Assembly (NCBI GenBank): GCA_947642555.1
Contig: CANRSX010000051.1
Location: 1-32,971 of the forward strand
Direction of reading: 5' to 3'
Source: an uncultured Roseburia sp.
GTDB lineage: Bacteria; Bacillota; Clostridia; Lachnospirales; Lachnospiraceae
Length of the DNA stretch: 32,971 nucleotides
Positions 15,055 through 27,217 of this stretch are shown in pieces. Each line of letters opens with the position of its first letter. Position 1 is the stretch's first letter. A program made the position numbers and the translations under genes. The notes under the pieces are model-generated. The model saw nothing but the letters and a program-made list of their open reading frames with translations. It did no database searches and was not told the origin of the DNA.

Positions 15055-15684
15055 CTATCGCCTCAGGGTAACGACAACATGACGGTACGGCTCCTCGCCC
15101 TCACTGTGCGTTGTCACAAATTTATCATTCTGCAGTGCGGAATGAATCACTCTTCTCTCAAACGGATTCATCGGCTCTAAGGAAACCGGACGTTTGGATC
15201 GCTTTACCTTATAGGCGATATTCTTTGCAAGATTCTCAAGCGTCTCTTTTCTTCTCTTCCGGTAATCCTCCGTGTCAATCTTTACCTTCACATATTCCTC
15301 GGCGTTCTTATTCACCGCAAGATTCGTCAGGTACTGCAGAGAATCCAGCGTCTGTCCGCGCTTTCCGATCAGCACGCCCATATCGCCGCCCTTTAACTCC
15401 ACGTTCACGATCTTACTGTCTTCCGCCTTTTCGATCAGAATCTCAACCTCAAGCTCCATCGCCTGGAATACCTTATTTAAAAATTCGCGGATATTATCTT
15501 CCACATCGTTCTTCTTCCGAACCTTAATCACCGCATCTTTCCTGGCGATTCCTAAGAAACCTGCACTCCCCTTCTCAATCACCTCGTACTCAATCTTATC
15601 ATGGGTTGTCCCAAGCTTAATCACGGCTTCCGTCAGTGCGTCTTCCACTGTCTTTGCAGAAATCTCAATAAAATCCATACTCAT
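15055..15684 (-). CDS. jag: RNA-binding protein Jag (KhpB/EloR)
   Basis: The 209-aa protein has three domains: Jag-N (MSMDFIEISAKTVEDALTEA with GSAGFLGIARKDAVI), a KH domain with GVLIGKRGQTLDSLQYLTNL (~102-121), and an R3H domain (PMNPFERRVIHSALQ, C-terminal). KhpB binds small RNAs and mRNAs with KhpA and influences cell elongation and division in streptococci. GGGGG lies 7 bases before the ATG. It follows yidC by 11 bases, the conserved spoIIIJ-jag pairing. Confidence 0.95.
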   Translation of the reverse strand: MSMDFIEISAKTVEDALTEAVIKLGTTHDKIEYEVIEKGSAGFLGIARKDAVIKVRKKNDVEDNIREFLNKVFQAMELEVEILIEKAEDSKIVNVELKGGDMGVLIGKRGQTLDSLQYLTNLAVNKNAEEYVKVKIDTEDYRKRRKETLENLAKNIAYKVKRSKRPVSLEPMNPFERRVIHSALQNDKFVTTHSEGEEPYRHVVVTLRR

Positions 15685-15695
15685 AACCGTACCCC

Positions 15696-16982
15696 CTATT
15701 TTCTACTGTTCCGTTCATTAAACTCCCGAACCATATTCGCCTTCGCGCTCATGCTGCCCGCCTTTGCCTTTGAACGCGCCGCATTCGCTTTCTCCAGCTC
15801 GGCCTCCTTCTCTGCGCTCGTCAGCTGCTTCTTCTTCGCATCCACCATCTGCCTGGTATTCATCCTGGCCGCATTTGAAATCTGATTCTCCGCGATCCCC
15901 ATCTTTTCGCGCTTCTTTTTCATTTTTTCCTGATTCTTCTTAATGATATCCTCAAGATCCACCTTCTCGAAATGCTTATTCAGGAAAAACTGCTGCACGC
16001 TTCGCACCACCGCACCGGCGATCCAGTAAATACCAAGTCCGACCGGAACGGAAAAACACATCACCAAAGAAAACAGCGGCATCGTCTTATTCATCATATT
16101 CATCTGACGCGCCATATTATCACTCTGCTCATTTCCGGTATTACTGCTCTGCGGAATCAGCTTCATGTTGACCACCTGGCTCACATAGGAAAGCACCGGG
16201 ATCATCAGGGCAAGAAACACCAGAAGATACGATTTGCTCTCAAAATTCGTCCTTATAATCTGCCACGGCGTATCCGAGATATTCAGCCACATAAAATTGT
16301 TGACATCCGACACCTTCGCAAACGTCGTGGAAATCGTATCCGAAAGCTGCGGAAACGTCTCCTTTAACGTATCCCAGCCGGTCGAGTTCATCTTATAGAG
16401 CACGTCCACAATCGAGTTGGAAAGCGCCGTGGGATCCGTCACCGTAAAATCCGCCGCCGGCTGCGTGAGGATACGAAGATCCGTCACAAGCTTCGTCATC
16501 TTCTCCTGATAACCGCCGGTCGCCATAATCTCTTCCACGAGAACGGAAAAATTATTCTTTACCCCGGTCACGTAAGCCGGCACATTCATAAATACCCGGT
16601 AGAGCGCAAACAAAAGCGGCATCTGAATCAGCATCTGCAGACAGCTTCCCATCATGGAAACCCCGTACTTCTCATAAACCGCCTGCGTCTCCTCCTGCAT
16701 GGCCATCATGGACGCCTGGTCTTTCTTTCCCTGGTACTTCTTGTTGATTGCGTTTAACTCCGGCTGCATCTTCTGCTGGAGCTTGGAAAACTTCTGCTGC
16801 TTGTACGTAAACGGAAATAAGAGAATATAGATTACAATTGTAAACAATATAATAGAAAGACCTACATTCTCAATATGAAGCAGCGACATGAGATAATAAA
16901 TCCCATTCATGAGCCATCCGAGAATCTTTGCAATCGGCCCAAGAAACATACCGTCATATGCAGTTAATAACATTTCTGACAC
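15696..16982 (-). CDS. yidC: Membrane protein insertase YidC/Oxa1 (SpoIIIJ type)
   Basis: The likely start is GTG at 16982 (GGAGG 9 bases upstream), giving 428 aa; TTG at 16988 and ATG at 16973 are alternatives. The YidC core is present: VGLSIILFTIVIYILLFPFT (first core helix), the cytosolic hairpin KQQKFSKLQQKMQPELNAIN, then MLIQMPLLFALYRVF, LVFLALMIPVLSYV, PLFSLVMCFSVPVGLGIYWI, and a long basic tail. Two features stand out. The groove Arg (five residues before the conserved Pro) is Tyr here, and the external loop between the second and third core helices is about 85 residues longer than in Bacillus SpoIIIJ. It lacks a lipobox. It sits between yidD and jag as usual. Confidence 0.95.
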   Translation of the reverse strand: MSEMLLTAYDGMFLGPIAKILGWLMNGIYYLMSLLHIENVGLSIILFTIVIYILLFPFTYKQQKFSKLQQKMQPELNAINKKYQGKKDQASMMAMQEETQAVYEKYGVSMMGSCLQMLIQMPLLFALYRVFMNVPAYVTGVKNNFSVLVEEIMATGGYQEKMTKLVTDLRILTQPAADFTVTDPTALSNSIVDVLYKMNSTGWDTLKETFPQLSDTISTTFAKVSDVNNFMWLNISDTPWQIIRTNFESKSYLLVFLALMIPVLSYVSQVVNMKLIPQSSNTGNEQSDNMARQMNMMNKTMPLFSLVMCFSVPVGLGIYWIAGAVVRSVQQFFLNKHFEKVDLEDIIKKNQEKMKKKREKMGIAENQISNAARMNTRQMVDAKKKQLTSAEKEAELEKANAARSKAKAGSMSAKANMVREFNERNSRK

Positions 16983-16997
16983 TATCAAATACCTCCA

Positions 16998-17246
16998 CTA
17001 TGGAACCGGATCATATCCTCCCTTTGAAAAAGGATTACAGCGTAAAATTCTCCACAGCGCAAGCGCTCCGCCCTTTACCGCCCCGTATTTCTCAATCGCT
17101 TCGAGCCCGTAGGCCGAACAGGTCGGTATATAGGGACATCTCGTCGTTTTCAGCGGAGAAAGATACTTTCTATAAAATCTGATCAGGAAAATTAATATAC
17201 ATTTCAAAATGATTCCATCTTCTTTTCTGAACTTATGAGCCGGCAT
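16998..17246 (-). CDS. yidD: Membrane protein insertion efficiency factor YidD
   Basis: The 82-aa protein has the full family pattern: [16 protein letters not shown], the cysteine-containing [36 protein letters not shown] and the C-terminal GGYDPVP. It is a small amphipathic membrane-associated protein that assists YidC-dependent insertion. The ATG at 17246 overlaps the end of rnpA by 14 bases, and yidC follows 15 bases later, so the three are translationally linked. Confidence 0.95.
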   Translation of the reverse strand: MPAHKFRKEDGIILKCILIFLIRFYRKYLSPLKTTRCPYIPTCSAYGLEAIEKYGAVKGGALALWRILRCNPFSKGGYDPVP

Positions 17247-17613
17247 GCGGCGTTCTGGAAGCGTCTGTCACGCCCCCTGCAACAACAATCCTGTGAAGAC
17301 CTCCAAGATGCAGCAGCGCGCTCTCCATCTGATGATAAGAGATCCCGCGGGCCGCCCCTCTTGCGATCACTACAATGTCCCAACCACTATGGAACACGTC
17401 TTCCTGTAGTCTGTAGCTCTCCCGGATCAGCCGGGTAATGCGGTGCCTCACCACACTGTTTCCAACTTTTCTGCTGACGGATATCCCAAGTCTGTTCCGC
17501 TCTGTCCCGTTTGATCTGACATACATCACCAGGTACCGGTTCGCGTAAGACCTGCCGGTCTGATACACCAGCTTAAAATCCGCCGTCTTTTTCAATGATT
17601 CTGAATACTTCAT
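17233..17613 (-). CDS. rnpA: Ribonuclease P protein component
   Basis: The ATG at 17613 (AAGGA 7 bases upstream) gives 126 aa starting [20 protein letters not shown], the normal RnpA start; a longer in-frame start at 17649 lacks support. The RNR-type motif is represented by [30 protein letters not shown], the RNA-contacting helix of the family. It is the protein cofactor of RNase P, which trims tRNA 5' ends. The C-terminal 20 residues ([17 protein letters not shown]) extend slightly beyond the usual end and overlap yidD. Confidence 0.96.
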   Translation of the reverse strand: MKYSESLKKTADFKLVYQTGRSYANRYLVMYVRSNGTERNRLGISVSRKVGNSVVRHRITRLIRESYRLQEDVFHSGWDIVVIARGAARGISYHQMESALLHLGGLHRIVVAGGVTDASRTPHAGS

Positions 17614-17702
17614 CGACAATCCTTCATTACAGTCAGAATCCAACGCCAAACAGTTTCCTGCCTTAAGGCAGAATCACGCCTTAGGGCAGAGAGAAGAAAA
17701 GA

Positions 17703-17717
17703 CCACATATGATGTGG
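17703..17717 (-). terminator. Short hairpin after rpmH
   Basis: CCACAT-CAT-ATGTGG followed on the minus strand by TCTTTTCTTC begins 2 bases past the rpmH stop. A 6-bp stem is weak; it may be a partial terminator that lowers rnpA expression relative to rpmH. A 14-base palindrome (CTGCCTTAAGGCAG, 17658-17671) lies between here and rnpA. Confidence 0.4.
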
Positions 17718-17718
17718 C

Positions 17719-17853
17719 CTAAGCTGATAATCTCTTTCTACCTTTTAATCTTCTCGCAGCCAATACTTTTCTTCCGCCTGCTGTGCTCATTCTCTTACGG
17801 AATCCATGCACTTTGGATCTCTGCCTCTTTTTCGGCTGATATGTCATCTTCAT
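17719..17853 (-). CDS. rpmH: 50S ribosomal protein L34
   Basis: The 44-residue product reads [20 protein letters not shown] at the start and ends [11 protein letters not shown], an unmistakable L34. The SD (GGGAGGTGAG) is 5 bases before the ATG. The gene heads the minus-strand cluster, divergent from dnaA, as in most Firmicutes. A promoter with TATAAT lies 39 bases upstream. Confidence 0.98.
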   Translation of the reverse strand: MKMTYQPKKRQRSKVHGFRKRMSTAGGRKVLAARRLKGRKRLSA

Positions 17854-17891
17854 ATTTGCTCACCTCCCTACGTGAAAAAACATCATTTTCA

Positions 17892-17919
17892 ATTATAACA
17901 GAAAAAGGCGCCAAGTCAA
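17892..17919 (-). promoter_or_regulatory. Promoter of the rpmH cluster
   Basis: On the minus strand TTGACT (17919-17914), 16 bases, then a perfect TATAAT (17897-17892). It probably drives rpmH, rnpA, yidD, yidC and jag. Confidence 0.8.
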
Positions 17920-17932
17920 GCAGAAAATCAGC

Positions 17933-17956
17933 ATTCCACGTAACATTCCACATAAC
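17933..17956. repeat. Tandem 12-base repeat upstream of the rpmH promoter
   Basis: ATTCCACGTAAC is followed directly by ATTCCACATAAC (one difference). The pair lies between the rpmH promoter and the DnaA boxes and may be an origin-associated iteron. Confidence 0.7.
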
Positions 17957-17988
17957 AAACAGCCGCCTTTTCTGGCCATCCTGTCCAC

Positions 17989-18133
17989 TTATCCACCCGC
18001 CATCCCTAAAAAACACTATATATAATAAGGAAGAAACTCCTCTCAACAAGATCTAGTACTTCTTAAGTTATCCCCCAAATGTGGATAAACTTGTGGATAA
18101 CTCGTTCTTATAGTACGGATAATTTGTGTATAA
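17989..18133. other. oriC: Origin of replication, dnaA-upstream DnaA-box cluster
   Basis: Sites close to TTATNCACA occur at 17989-17997 (TTATCCACC), 18068-18076 (TTATCCCCC), 18080-18088 and 18092-18100 (both perfect TTATCCACA on the minus strand), and 18125-18133 (TTATACACA on the minus strand). Two perfect boxes in 21 bases plus flanking AT-rich sequence in the rpmH-dnaA gap strongly suggest the upstream half of oriC. DnaA bound here would also regulate the dnaA promoter. Confidence 0.85.
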
Positions 18134-18224
18134 GCATAAAAAAACGCTGTATTTCGCCCAAACAGGCATTTTTTACTTTTTACATATCCCCACCCGTATC
18201 CGTCGCGAAAACGCAAATTAGCCA

Positions 18225-18253
18225 TTGTAAAAAGCGTTAAAATAGTGTAGGAT
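18225..18253 (+). promoter_or_regulatory. Possible dnaA promoter
   Basis: TTGTAA (18225-18230), a 17-base spacer and TAGGAT (18248-18253), 40 bases before the dnaA ATG. The -10 is imperfect, so this is only the best candidate in the gap. Confidence 0.4.
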
Positions 18254-18292
18254 AAGAAGAGCAGGATTTTTAATAGAAACCGGAGTGCTGAT

Positions 18293-19648
18293 ATGGATCT
18301 GATTTTAGAAAAATGGGACGAGATTCTGATGACGGTCAAGACGGAACACGACATCACGAACGTCTCCTTCGACAACTGGCTGCGTCCGCTTGAGGTCTAT
18401 GGAATTGAGGACGGGATTCTCTATATCCTCGTTCCATCCGACCAGATGTCGCTCAACTACATATCCAAACGATATCTTCTCCCCTTAAAGGTTGCGATCG
18501 CTGAGATCACCGGACAGGAGTACGAGCTGAAGCTTCTCCTCCCGGAGCAGGCCAAAGGAATGAAGAAGGGCGGAACGAAGACAGAGAAATCTTCTTTTTC
18601 AGAAAAAGCAGGGAAATCGAATCTGAATCAGAATTACACCTTCGATACCTTTGTCGTGGGAAGCAATAACCGGTTTGCACATTCCGCCTCCCTTGCCGTT
18701 GCGGAATCCCCGGGCGAATCCTACAATCCGCTGTATATCTACGGCGGCCCCGGACTTGGAAAGACGCATCTGATGCATTCCATCGGCCATTTCATCCAGG
18801 AAAATGACCCGAATGCGAAGATTATTTACGTAACCTCAGAAGAATTTACCAACGAGGTGATCGAATCCATCCGAAGCGGTAACGCCGCCGCGATGAACAA
18901 GCTTCGGGAGAAGTACCGCACGATCGATGTGCTGATGGTGGATGACGTGCAGTTTATCATAGGAAAAGAGAGTACACAGGAGGAGTTTTTCCACACGTTT
19001 AATGCGCTTCACTCCGCCCGGAAACAGATTATCCTGACTTCTGACAAGCCGCCGAAGGATATGGAGACCTTGGAGGAGCGGATCCGTTCCCGTTTTGAAT
19101 GGGGACTGATGGCTGATATCGGTACCCCGGATTATGAGACGCGTATGGCGATCCTTCGAAAGAAGGTCGAAGCGGACGACATGGTCTTAAGCGACGATGT
19201 CTTAAACTACATCGCGACCAACATCAAATCCAATATCCGGGAGCTCGAAGGCGCCTTAAACAAGCTGCTCGCCCTTTCCAATCTCAATAATATCGAGATC
19301 ACACTGGAGATCGCGATCCATGAGCTCTCAAATATCATTACGCCGGACAAGCCAAAAGAGGTCACGGCACAGCTGATCATCGAGGTGGTGTCCGAGCATT
19401 TTCAGGTTTCCTTAGACCAGCTGATTTCCAAAAGCCGAAGTAAGGATATCGCACGTCCGCGCCAGATTGCCATGTATCTGTGCAAGACCATGACCGACAT
19501 CCAGTTAGAATCCATCGGCTCCATGCTCGGAGGACGGGACCACTCGACGATCATACACGGGATTCAGAAGATTTCAGAAGAATACGAATCAAATGCGACG
19601 ACCCGCAGTCTGATCGAGACGATTAAGAAAAAGATTAACCCGAACTAA
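18293..19648 (+). CDS. dnaA: Chromosomal replication initiator protein DnaA
   Basis: The 451-aa protein has the four DnaA domains: the N-terminal helicase-loading domain (1-85), a short linker (86-112), an AAA+ domain with Walker A GGPGLGKT (151-158) and Walker B VLMVDDVQF, and the C-terminal DNA-binding domain with the signature GGRDHSTIIHGIQKI. It binds the boxes on either side of its gene, melts the origin and loads the helicase. GGAG is 7 bases before the ATG. It is divergent from rpmH and leads the dnaA-dnaN-yaaA-recF-gyrB-gyrA series. Confidence 0.99.
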   Translation: MDLILEKWDEILMTVKTEHDITNVSFDNWLRPLEVYGIEDGILYILVPSDQMSLNYISKRYLLPLKVAIAEITGQEYELKLLLPEQAKGMKKGGTKTEKSSFSEKAGKSNLNQNYTFDTFVVGSNNRFAHSASLAVAESPGESYNPLYIYGGPGLGKTHLMHSIGHFIQENDPNAKIIYVTSEEFTNEVIESIRSGNAAAMNKLREKYRTIDVLMVDDVQFIIGKESTQEEFFHTFNALHSARKQIILTSDKPPKDMETLEERIRSRFEWGLMADIGTPDYETRMAILRKKVEADDMVLSDDVLNYIATNIKSNIRELEGALNKLLALSNLNNIEITLEIAIHELSNIITPDKPKEVTAQLIIEVVSEHFQVSLDQLISKSRSKDIARPRQIAMYLCKTMTDIQLESIGSMLGGRDHSTIIHGIQKISEEYESNATTRSLIETIKKKINPN

Positions 19649-19712
19649 AAGATATGAACCAGAAGATGTTGACAACCTGTTTATGTTCTGTTTAAAGCTT
19701 CATGCAGACCTT

Positions 19713-19850
19713 TTATCCATATCCGGAAGCTTTTACGTTTTACACACAGTATTAAGATATCTTCCTCATTTTTTTCACAGACTTATACAGTCGGATCTTT
19801 ACAAAAAGTCCTGATATTTCAGGCTTTTACGGGTTATTCACTTATAAACA
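19713..19850. other. Possible second half of oriC between dnaA and dnaN
   Basis: DnaA-box-like sites TTATCCATA (19713-19721), TTATTCACT (19834-19842) and TTATAAACA (19842-19850) lie in an AT-rich 300-base gap, followed by an A/T-only run (TTTATATTTTTTA, ~19879-19891) that could be the unwinding element. In Bacillus the unwinding region is in the same place. None of the boxes is perfect, so the call rests on context. Confidence 0.5.
19804..19828 (+). terminator. Hairpin between dnaA and dnaN
   Basis: AAAAG-CCTGA pairs with TCAGG-CTTTT around TATT with a single bulged T. It could end the dnaA transcript or be an origin structure. Confidence 0.45.
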
Positions 19851-19955
19851 GCCCCTATTAAGATTACGTTGAAGTTCTTTTATATTTTTTACTGACGGCA
19901 TGTTCGCCGTCTCTGCAAATTTGTTTTCTGCACGAGGAAGGAGTTATAAACAATT

Positions 19956-21068
19956 ATGAAGCTGATCTGTTCCAAATCGAATTTACTGCACGGTGTAAAT
20001 ATTGTGTCGAAGGCAGTTCCCACAAGAACCACCATGGCGATTTTAGAGTGTATCTTAATTGATGCCTCCGCCGGTGAGATTAAGCTGACTGCCAATGATA
20101 TGGAACTTGGAATCGAGACAAAGATCGAGGGAGAAATTGCGGAACCGGGCGTGATTGCTCTGGACGCCAAGATTTTCTCGGAGATTGTGAGAAAGCTTCC
20201 GGATAACGACGTTGTCATTGAGACGGACAGTTCCTTTAAGACGACCATTACCTGTGAGAAGGCAAAGTTTAACATCATCGGGAAGTCGGGGGAAGATTTT
20301 TCTTACATACCTTTTATTGAACGGAATGATGCGATCAGCATCTCACAGTTTACGTTAAAAGAAGTGATCCGCCAGACGATCTTCTCGATTGCGGATAACG
20401 ACAACAATAAGCTGATGACAGGAGAGCTGTTTGAGATTCAGAATAACGACTTAAAGGTCGTCTCGCTGGACGGGCACCGCATCTCGATCCGCAATATTGA
20501 GTTAAAGGACAGCTATTCCCATAAAAAAGTGGTGGTTCCGGGAAAGACGCTGCAGGAAGTCAGCAAGATCCTTCCGGGAAGCGCGGAGGATATGGTGAGC
20601 ATTTTCCTGACAGACAATCATATCGTATTTGAATTCGACCAGACGACTGTAGTATCAAGACTGATCGAGGGAGAATATTTCCGGATCGAGCAGATGCTCT
20701 CTTCTGATTATGAGACGAAGATCCGCATCAATAAGCGGGAGCTTCTGGACTGTATCGACCGTGCGACGCTTCTTGTGAAGGAAGGAGATAAAAAACCGAT
20801 CATCATGAATATCACGGATTCCTCCATGGAGCTTAAGATTAATTCCTTCATCGGTTCCATGGATGAGGAGATTGATATCACCAAGGAGGGGAAGGATATT
20901 CTGATCGGGTTTAACCCCAAGTTCTTTATCGACGCGCTTCGCGTGATCGATGAGGAGGAGGTTACGCTCTATATGGTAAATCCCAAGGCGCCGTGCTTTA
21001 TCCGCGATGATTACGAGAAGTTTATCTACCTGATCCTCCCGGTGAATTTTAACGCGCTGGCAAACTAA
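19956..21068 (+). CDS. dnaN: DNA polymerase III beta subunit (sliding clamp)
   Basis: The 370-aa protein starts MKLICSKSNLLHGVNIVSKAVPTR and contains the three repeated clamp domains, for example ILECILIDASAGEIKLTANDMELGIE and VVVPGKTLQEVSKILPG. It ends with the family's hallmark MVNPKAPCFIR and YLILPVN. The dimeric ring tethers polymerase to DNA. AAGGAG lies 12 bases before the ATG, slightly long. Spacing to yaaA is 20 bases. Confidence 0.98.
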   Translation: MKLICSKSNLLHGVNIVSKAVPTRTTMAILECILIDASAGEIKLTANDMELGIETKIEGEIAEPGVIALDAKIFSEIVRKLPDNDVVIETDSSFKTTITCEKAKFNIIGKSGEDFSYIPFIERNDAISISQFTLKEVIRQTIFSIADNDNNKLMTGELFEIQNNDLKVVSLDGHRISIRNIELKDSYSHKKVVVPGKTLQEVSKILPGSAEDMVSIFLTDNHIVFEFDQTTVVSRLIEGEYFRIEQMLSSDYETKIRINKRELLDCIDRATLLVKEGDKKPIIMNITDSSMELKINSFIGSMDEEIDITKEGKDILIGFNPKFFIDALRVIDEEEVTLYMVNPKAPCFIRDDYEKFIYLILPVNFNALAN

Positions 21069-21088
21069 AAGGCAGACTGGAGGATAGG

Positions 21089-21300
21089 ATGAGAGAGGTA
21101 AAGATCAGACAGGAGGAAGAATTTATCCGGCTTGGTCAGGCATTAAAGAAAGCCGGGCTGACGGATTCCGGGGTGGAAGCCAAGATTGTGATTCAGGACG
21201 GGCAGGTGAGCGTCAACGGGGAGATGGAGCTTCGGCGCGGCAGAAAGCTCTACGGCGGCGAGGAGATCACCTATGACGGTCAGACGTTAAAAGTGGTAAA

Positions 21301-21304
<4 letters not shown>
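21089..21304 (+). CDS. yaaA: S4-domain RNA-binding protein YaaA
   Basis: The 71-residue protein is a single S4 domain: FIRLGQALKKAGLTDSGVEAK, then VSVNGEMELRRGRKLYGGEEI. It is the small YaaA/YbcJ-like protein always found between dnaN and recF in Firmicutes; it is thought to bind RNA and is tied to ribosome assembly. SD GGAGG is 5 bases upstream, and its TGA overlaps the recF ATG (ATGA). Confidence 0.93.
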
Positions 21305-24335
<3,031 letters not shown>

Positions 24336-24355
24336 GATTTGGATTGGAGAGTCAG

Positions 24356-27010
24356 ATGGATGACAAAATTTTTGACCAGATACATGAGGTTGATTTAAAA
24401 AAGACCATGGAATCCTCTTACATCGATTACGCGATGAGCGTGATTGCGCAGCGGGCGCTGCCGGATGTAAGGGACGGATTAAAGCCGGTGCAGCGGCGTG
24501 TGCTGTATTCCATGATCGAATTAAATAACGGGCCGGATAAGCCGCACCGGAAATGCGCGCGTATTGTCGGGGATACGATGGGAAAATATCACCCGCACGG
24601 GGATAGCTCGATTTACGGCGCCCTGGTGAATATGGCGCAGGAGTGGTCCTTCCGCTACCCGCTTGTGGACGGTCATGGGAATTTTGGATCTGTCGACGGC
24701 GACGGCGCTGCCGCCATGCGATACACGGAGGCGCGTTTAAGCAAAATCTCCATGGAGATGCTGGCGGATATCAACAAGGACACGGTTGATTTTGCACCGA
24801 ACTTTGACGAGACAGAAAAAGAGCCGGTGGTGCTCCCGTCCCGTTATCCGAATCTTCTGGTCAACGGCACGACAGGGATCGCAGTCGGCATGGCGACCAA
24901 TATTCCACCACATAATCTCCGCGAAGTGATTAATGGAGTGGTAAAAATTATTGACAATCAGGTACTGGAGGACCGGGAGACAGAGATTGAGGAGCTGCTC
25001 TCGATTGTGAAGGGACCGGATTTCCCCACGGGAGGCACGATCCTTGGGACTGCGGGGATCAACGAGGCATACCGGACCGGCCGCGGGAAGATCCGGGTGC
25101 GCGCGATCACGGACATCGAGCCCATGCTAAACGGCAAGAACCGGATTGTGGTGACGGAGCTTCCCTATATGGTGAACAAAGCGCGTCTGATCGAGAAGAT
25201 CGCCGAGATGGTGCGGGACAAAAAGATTGACGGCATCACGGATCTGCGCGACGAGTCGGATCGTCAGGGAATGCGGATCTGTATCGAGCTGCGGCGGGAC
25301 GTGAATCCGAACGTTGTCTTAAACCTGTTGTATAAGCACACGCAGCTTCAGGATACCTTTGGCGTGATCATGCTGGCGCTGGTCGACAACCAGCCGAAAG
25401 TACTGAATCTCTACCAAATATTAAATTACTATTTAATTCATCAGAAGGATGTCGTCACACGTCGGACAAAGTACGACTTAAATAAGGCGCTGGAGCGGGC
25501 CCATATTGTGGAGGGTCTGCTGATCGCGCTTGATCACATCGACGAGGTGATCAGCATCATCCGCAGCAGCAAAAACATTCAGGAGGCAAAACAGCGCCTG
25601 ATGGATCGTTTTGAGCTGACGGACGTACAGGCACAGGCAATTGTAGATATGCGTCTGCGCGCGCTGACCGGTTTGGAGCGGGAGAAGCTCGAGACGGAAT
25701 ACGCGGAGCTGATGGCGCGGATCACCGAGTTAAAGGCGATCTTATCGGACGAGAAAAAGCTGCTCGGCGTGATCCGTGAGGAGATTCTTCTCATCGCGGA
25801 AAAGTTCGGGGATGACAGAAGGACCTCCATCGGATTTGACGAATACGATATTTCCATGGAAGACCTGATCCCGGTGACAAACACGGTGATCACCATGACA
25901 AAGCTCGGATACATCAAGCGGATGAGCCTGGACAATTTCCGCGCACAGAACCGCGGCGGCAAGGGCATCAAGGGGATGGAGACGATCGAGGACGACTTTA
26001 TCGAGGAGCTTCTGATGACCACCTCCCATCACTATATGATGTTCTTTACCAATACGGGCCGTGTCTACCGGATCAAGGCATACGAGATCCCGGAGGCGGG
26101 CCGGACGGCGCGCGGTACCGCGATCATCAACCTGCTTCAGCTGCAGCCCGGGGAAAAGATTTCCGCGGTGATCCCGATCCGGGAATACACGGAAGGGCAT
26201 TTCCTGTTTATGGCGACGCGGAACGGCATTGTGAAAAAGACGCCGATCACGGATTACGCAAATGTGAGGAAAACAGGACTTGCGGCCATCAGCCTCCGCG
26301 AGGACGACGAGCTGATCGAGGTCAAAAAGACGGATAACAACCAGGATATTTTCCTTGTGACAAAATACGGACAGTGCATCCGGTTCCATGAGACAGATGT
26401 AAGAAAAACCGGCCGCACCTCCATGGGTGTGATTGGGATGAATCTGGCGGACGGCGACGAAGTCATCGGAATGCAGATGGAGTCCCAGGGAGAATCCTTA
26501 ATGATCGTTTCAGAAAAGGGCCTTGGAAAATGTACGCTGATTTCTGAATTTACGACCCAGAACCGCGGCGGCAAGGGTGTGAAATGCTATAAGATCACGG
26601 AAAAGACCGGAAATATCGTCGGCGTAAAAGCAGTCAATATCGACAATGAAGTGATGCTGATCACAACGGAGGGCGTGATCATCCGGATCAAGGTCAGCGA
26701 TACGGCGCTGCTTGGCCGCATCACTTCCGGTGTCAAGCTGATCAACCTGGATGAAAATGTGACGGTGGCAAGCATCGCGAAAGTCAAGGAAGACAAGAGC
26801 CTGATCGACTATGCGGACACCTCGGAGCTTTTAACCGACGAGGAGGAAGCGGCGAGCGCGGCGCTTGCGGCGGAAAATGCCAGGAAAGCAGCCGGTAATT
26901 TTACGGAAACCGATGATTCTCTGATGGATGAGCTCTTAAAGCGCGCAGAGGAGGATGCCAAAGCGCAGCAGGAAGAGGAAGCTTCGTCGGATGAGACGGA
27001 TGACGAATAA
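24356..27010 (+). CDS. gyrA: DNA gyrase subunit A
   Basis: The ATG at 24356 has GGAG 6 bases upstream (884 aa); TTG at 24344 is an unlikely alternative. The catalytic tyrosine is Y123 ([10 protein letters not shown]). The quinolone-resistance region reads [17 protein letters not shown], with Ser84 and Gly88 at the positions of E. coli Ser83 and Asp87. The C-terminal beta-pinwheel carries a GyrA-box ([11 protein letters not shown]) and a second QNRGGKG, which identifies it as gyrase and not topoisomerase IV. It ends in a ~65-residue Ala/Glu/Asp-rich tail ([12 protein letters not shown]) of the kind that modulates supercoiling. A strong terminator follows 6 bases after the stop. Confidence 0.98.
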   Translation: MDDKIFDQIHEVDLKKTMESSYIDYAMSVIAQRALPDVRDGLKPVQRRVLYSMIELNNGPDKPHRKCARIVGDTMGKYHPHGDSSIYGALVNMAQEWSFRYPLVDGHGNFGSVDGDGAAAMRYTEARLSKISMEMLADINKDTVDFAPNFDETEKEPVVLPSRYPNLLVNGTTGIAVGMATNIPPHNLREVINGVVKIIDNQVLEDRETEIEELLSIVKGPDFPTGGTILGTAGINEAYRTGRGKIRVRAITDIEPMLNGKNRIVVTELPYMVNKARLIEKIAEMVRDKKIDGITDLRDESDRQGMRICIELRRDVNPNVVLNLLYKHTQLQDTFGVIMLALVDNQPKVLNLYQILNYYLIHQKDVVTRRTKYDLNKALERAHIVEGLLIALDHIDEVISIIRSSKNIQEAKQRLMDRFELTDVQAQAIVDMRLRALTGLEREKLETEYAELMARITELKAILSDEKKLLGVIREEILLIAEKFGDDRRTSIGFDEYDISMEDLIPVTNTVITMTKLGYIKRMSLDNFRAQNRGGKGIKGMETIEDDFIEELLMTTSHHYMMFFTNTGRVYRIKAYEIPEAGRTARGTAIINLLQLQPGEKISAVIPIREYTEGHFLFMATRNGIVKKTPITDYANVRKTGLAAISLREDDELIEVKKTDNNQDIFLVTKYGQCIRFHETDVRKTGRTSMGVIGMNLADGDEVIGMQMESQGESLMIVSEKGLGKCTLISEFTTQNRGGKGVKCYKITEKTGNIVGVKAVNIDNEVMLITTEGVIIRIKVSDTALLGRITSGVKLINLDENVTVASIAKVKEDKSLIDYADTSELLTDEEEAASAALAAENARKAAGNFTETDDSLMDELLKRAEEDAKAQQEEEASSDETDDE

Positions 27011-27016
27011 AAAAAG

Positions 27017-27048
27017 AAAAACCCCCGCGGTCTGCCGCGGGGGTTTTT
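27017..27048 (+). terminator. Strong intrinsic terminator after gyrA
   Basis: AAAAACCCCCGCGG pairs perfectly with CCGCGGGGGTTTTT around TCTG. It closes the dnaA-gyrA series. Confidence 0.95.
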
Positions 27049-27066
27049 GTCCGGGCAGATTCCGTA

Positions 27067-27095
27067 TTTACAACGAGGGCGACAAGTGATATAGT
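27067..27095 (+). promoter_or_regulatory. Promoter of the pantothenate operon
   Basis: TTTACA (27067-27072), a 17-base spacer and TATAGT (27090-27095) lie 19 bases after the gyrA terminator. The ~120-base leader that follows contains a 7-codon ORF at 27179-27202 with a good SD (GAGGAG). Confidence 0.65.
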
Positions 27096-27217
27096 AACGA
27101 TTGGATGATATTCCGCAGGGGTGTGGAAATTGTACCGAAAAGATCAGACTATGAACAGACTGTTTGTGAGGAGCACACATGGACCGGAGCTTCCGGCCGT
27201 GATCTGCCAGACGACGG

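Noticed and set aside
27096..27217. Possible riboswitch in the pantothenate leader
   Set aside because: Apart from a short palindrome near 27183-27195, I see no conserved riboswitch core or terminator in this leader.
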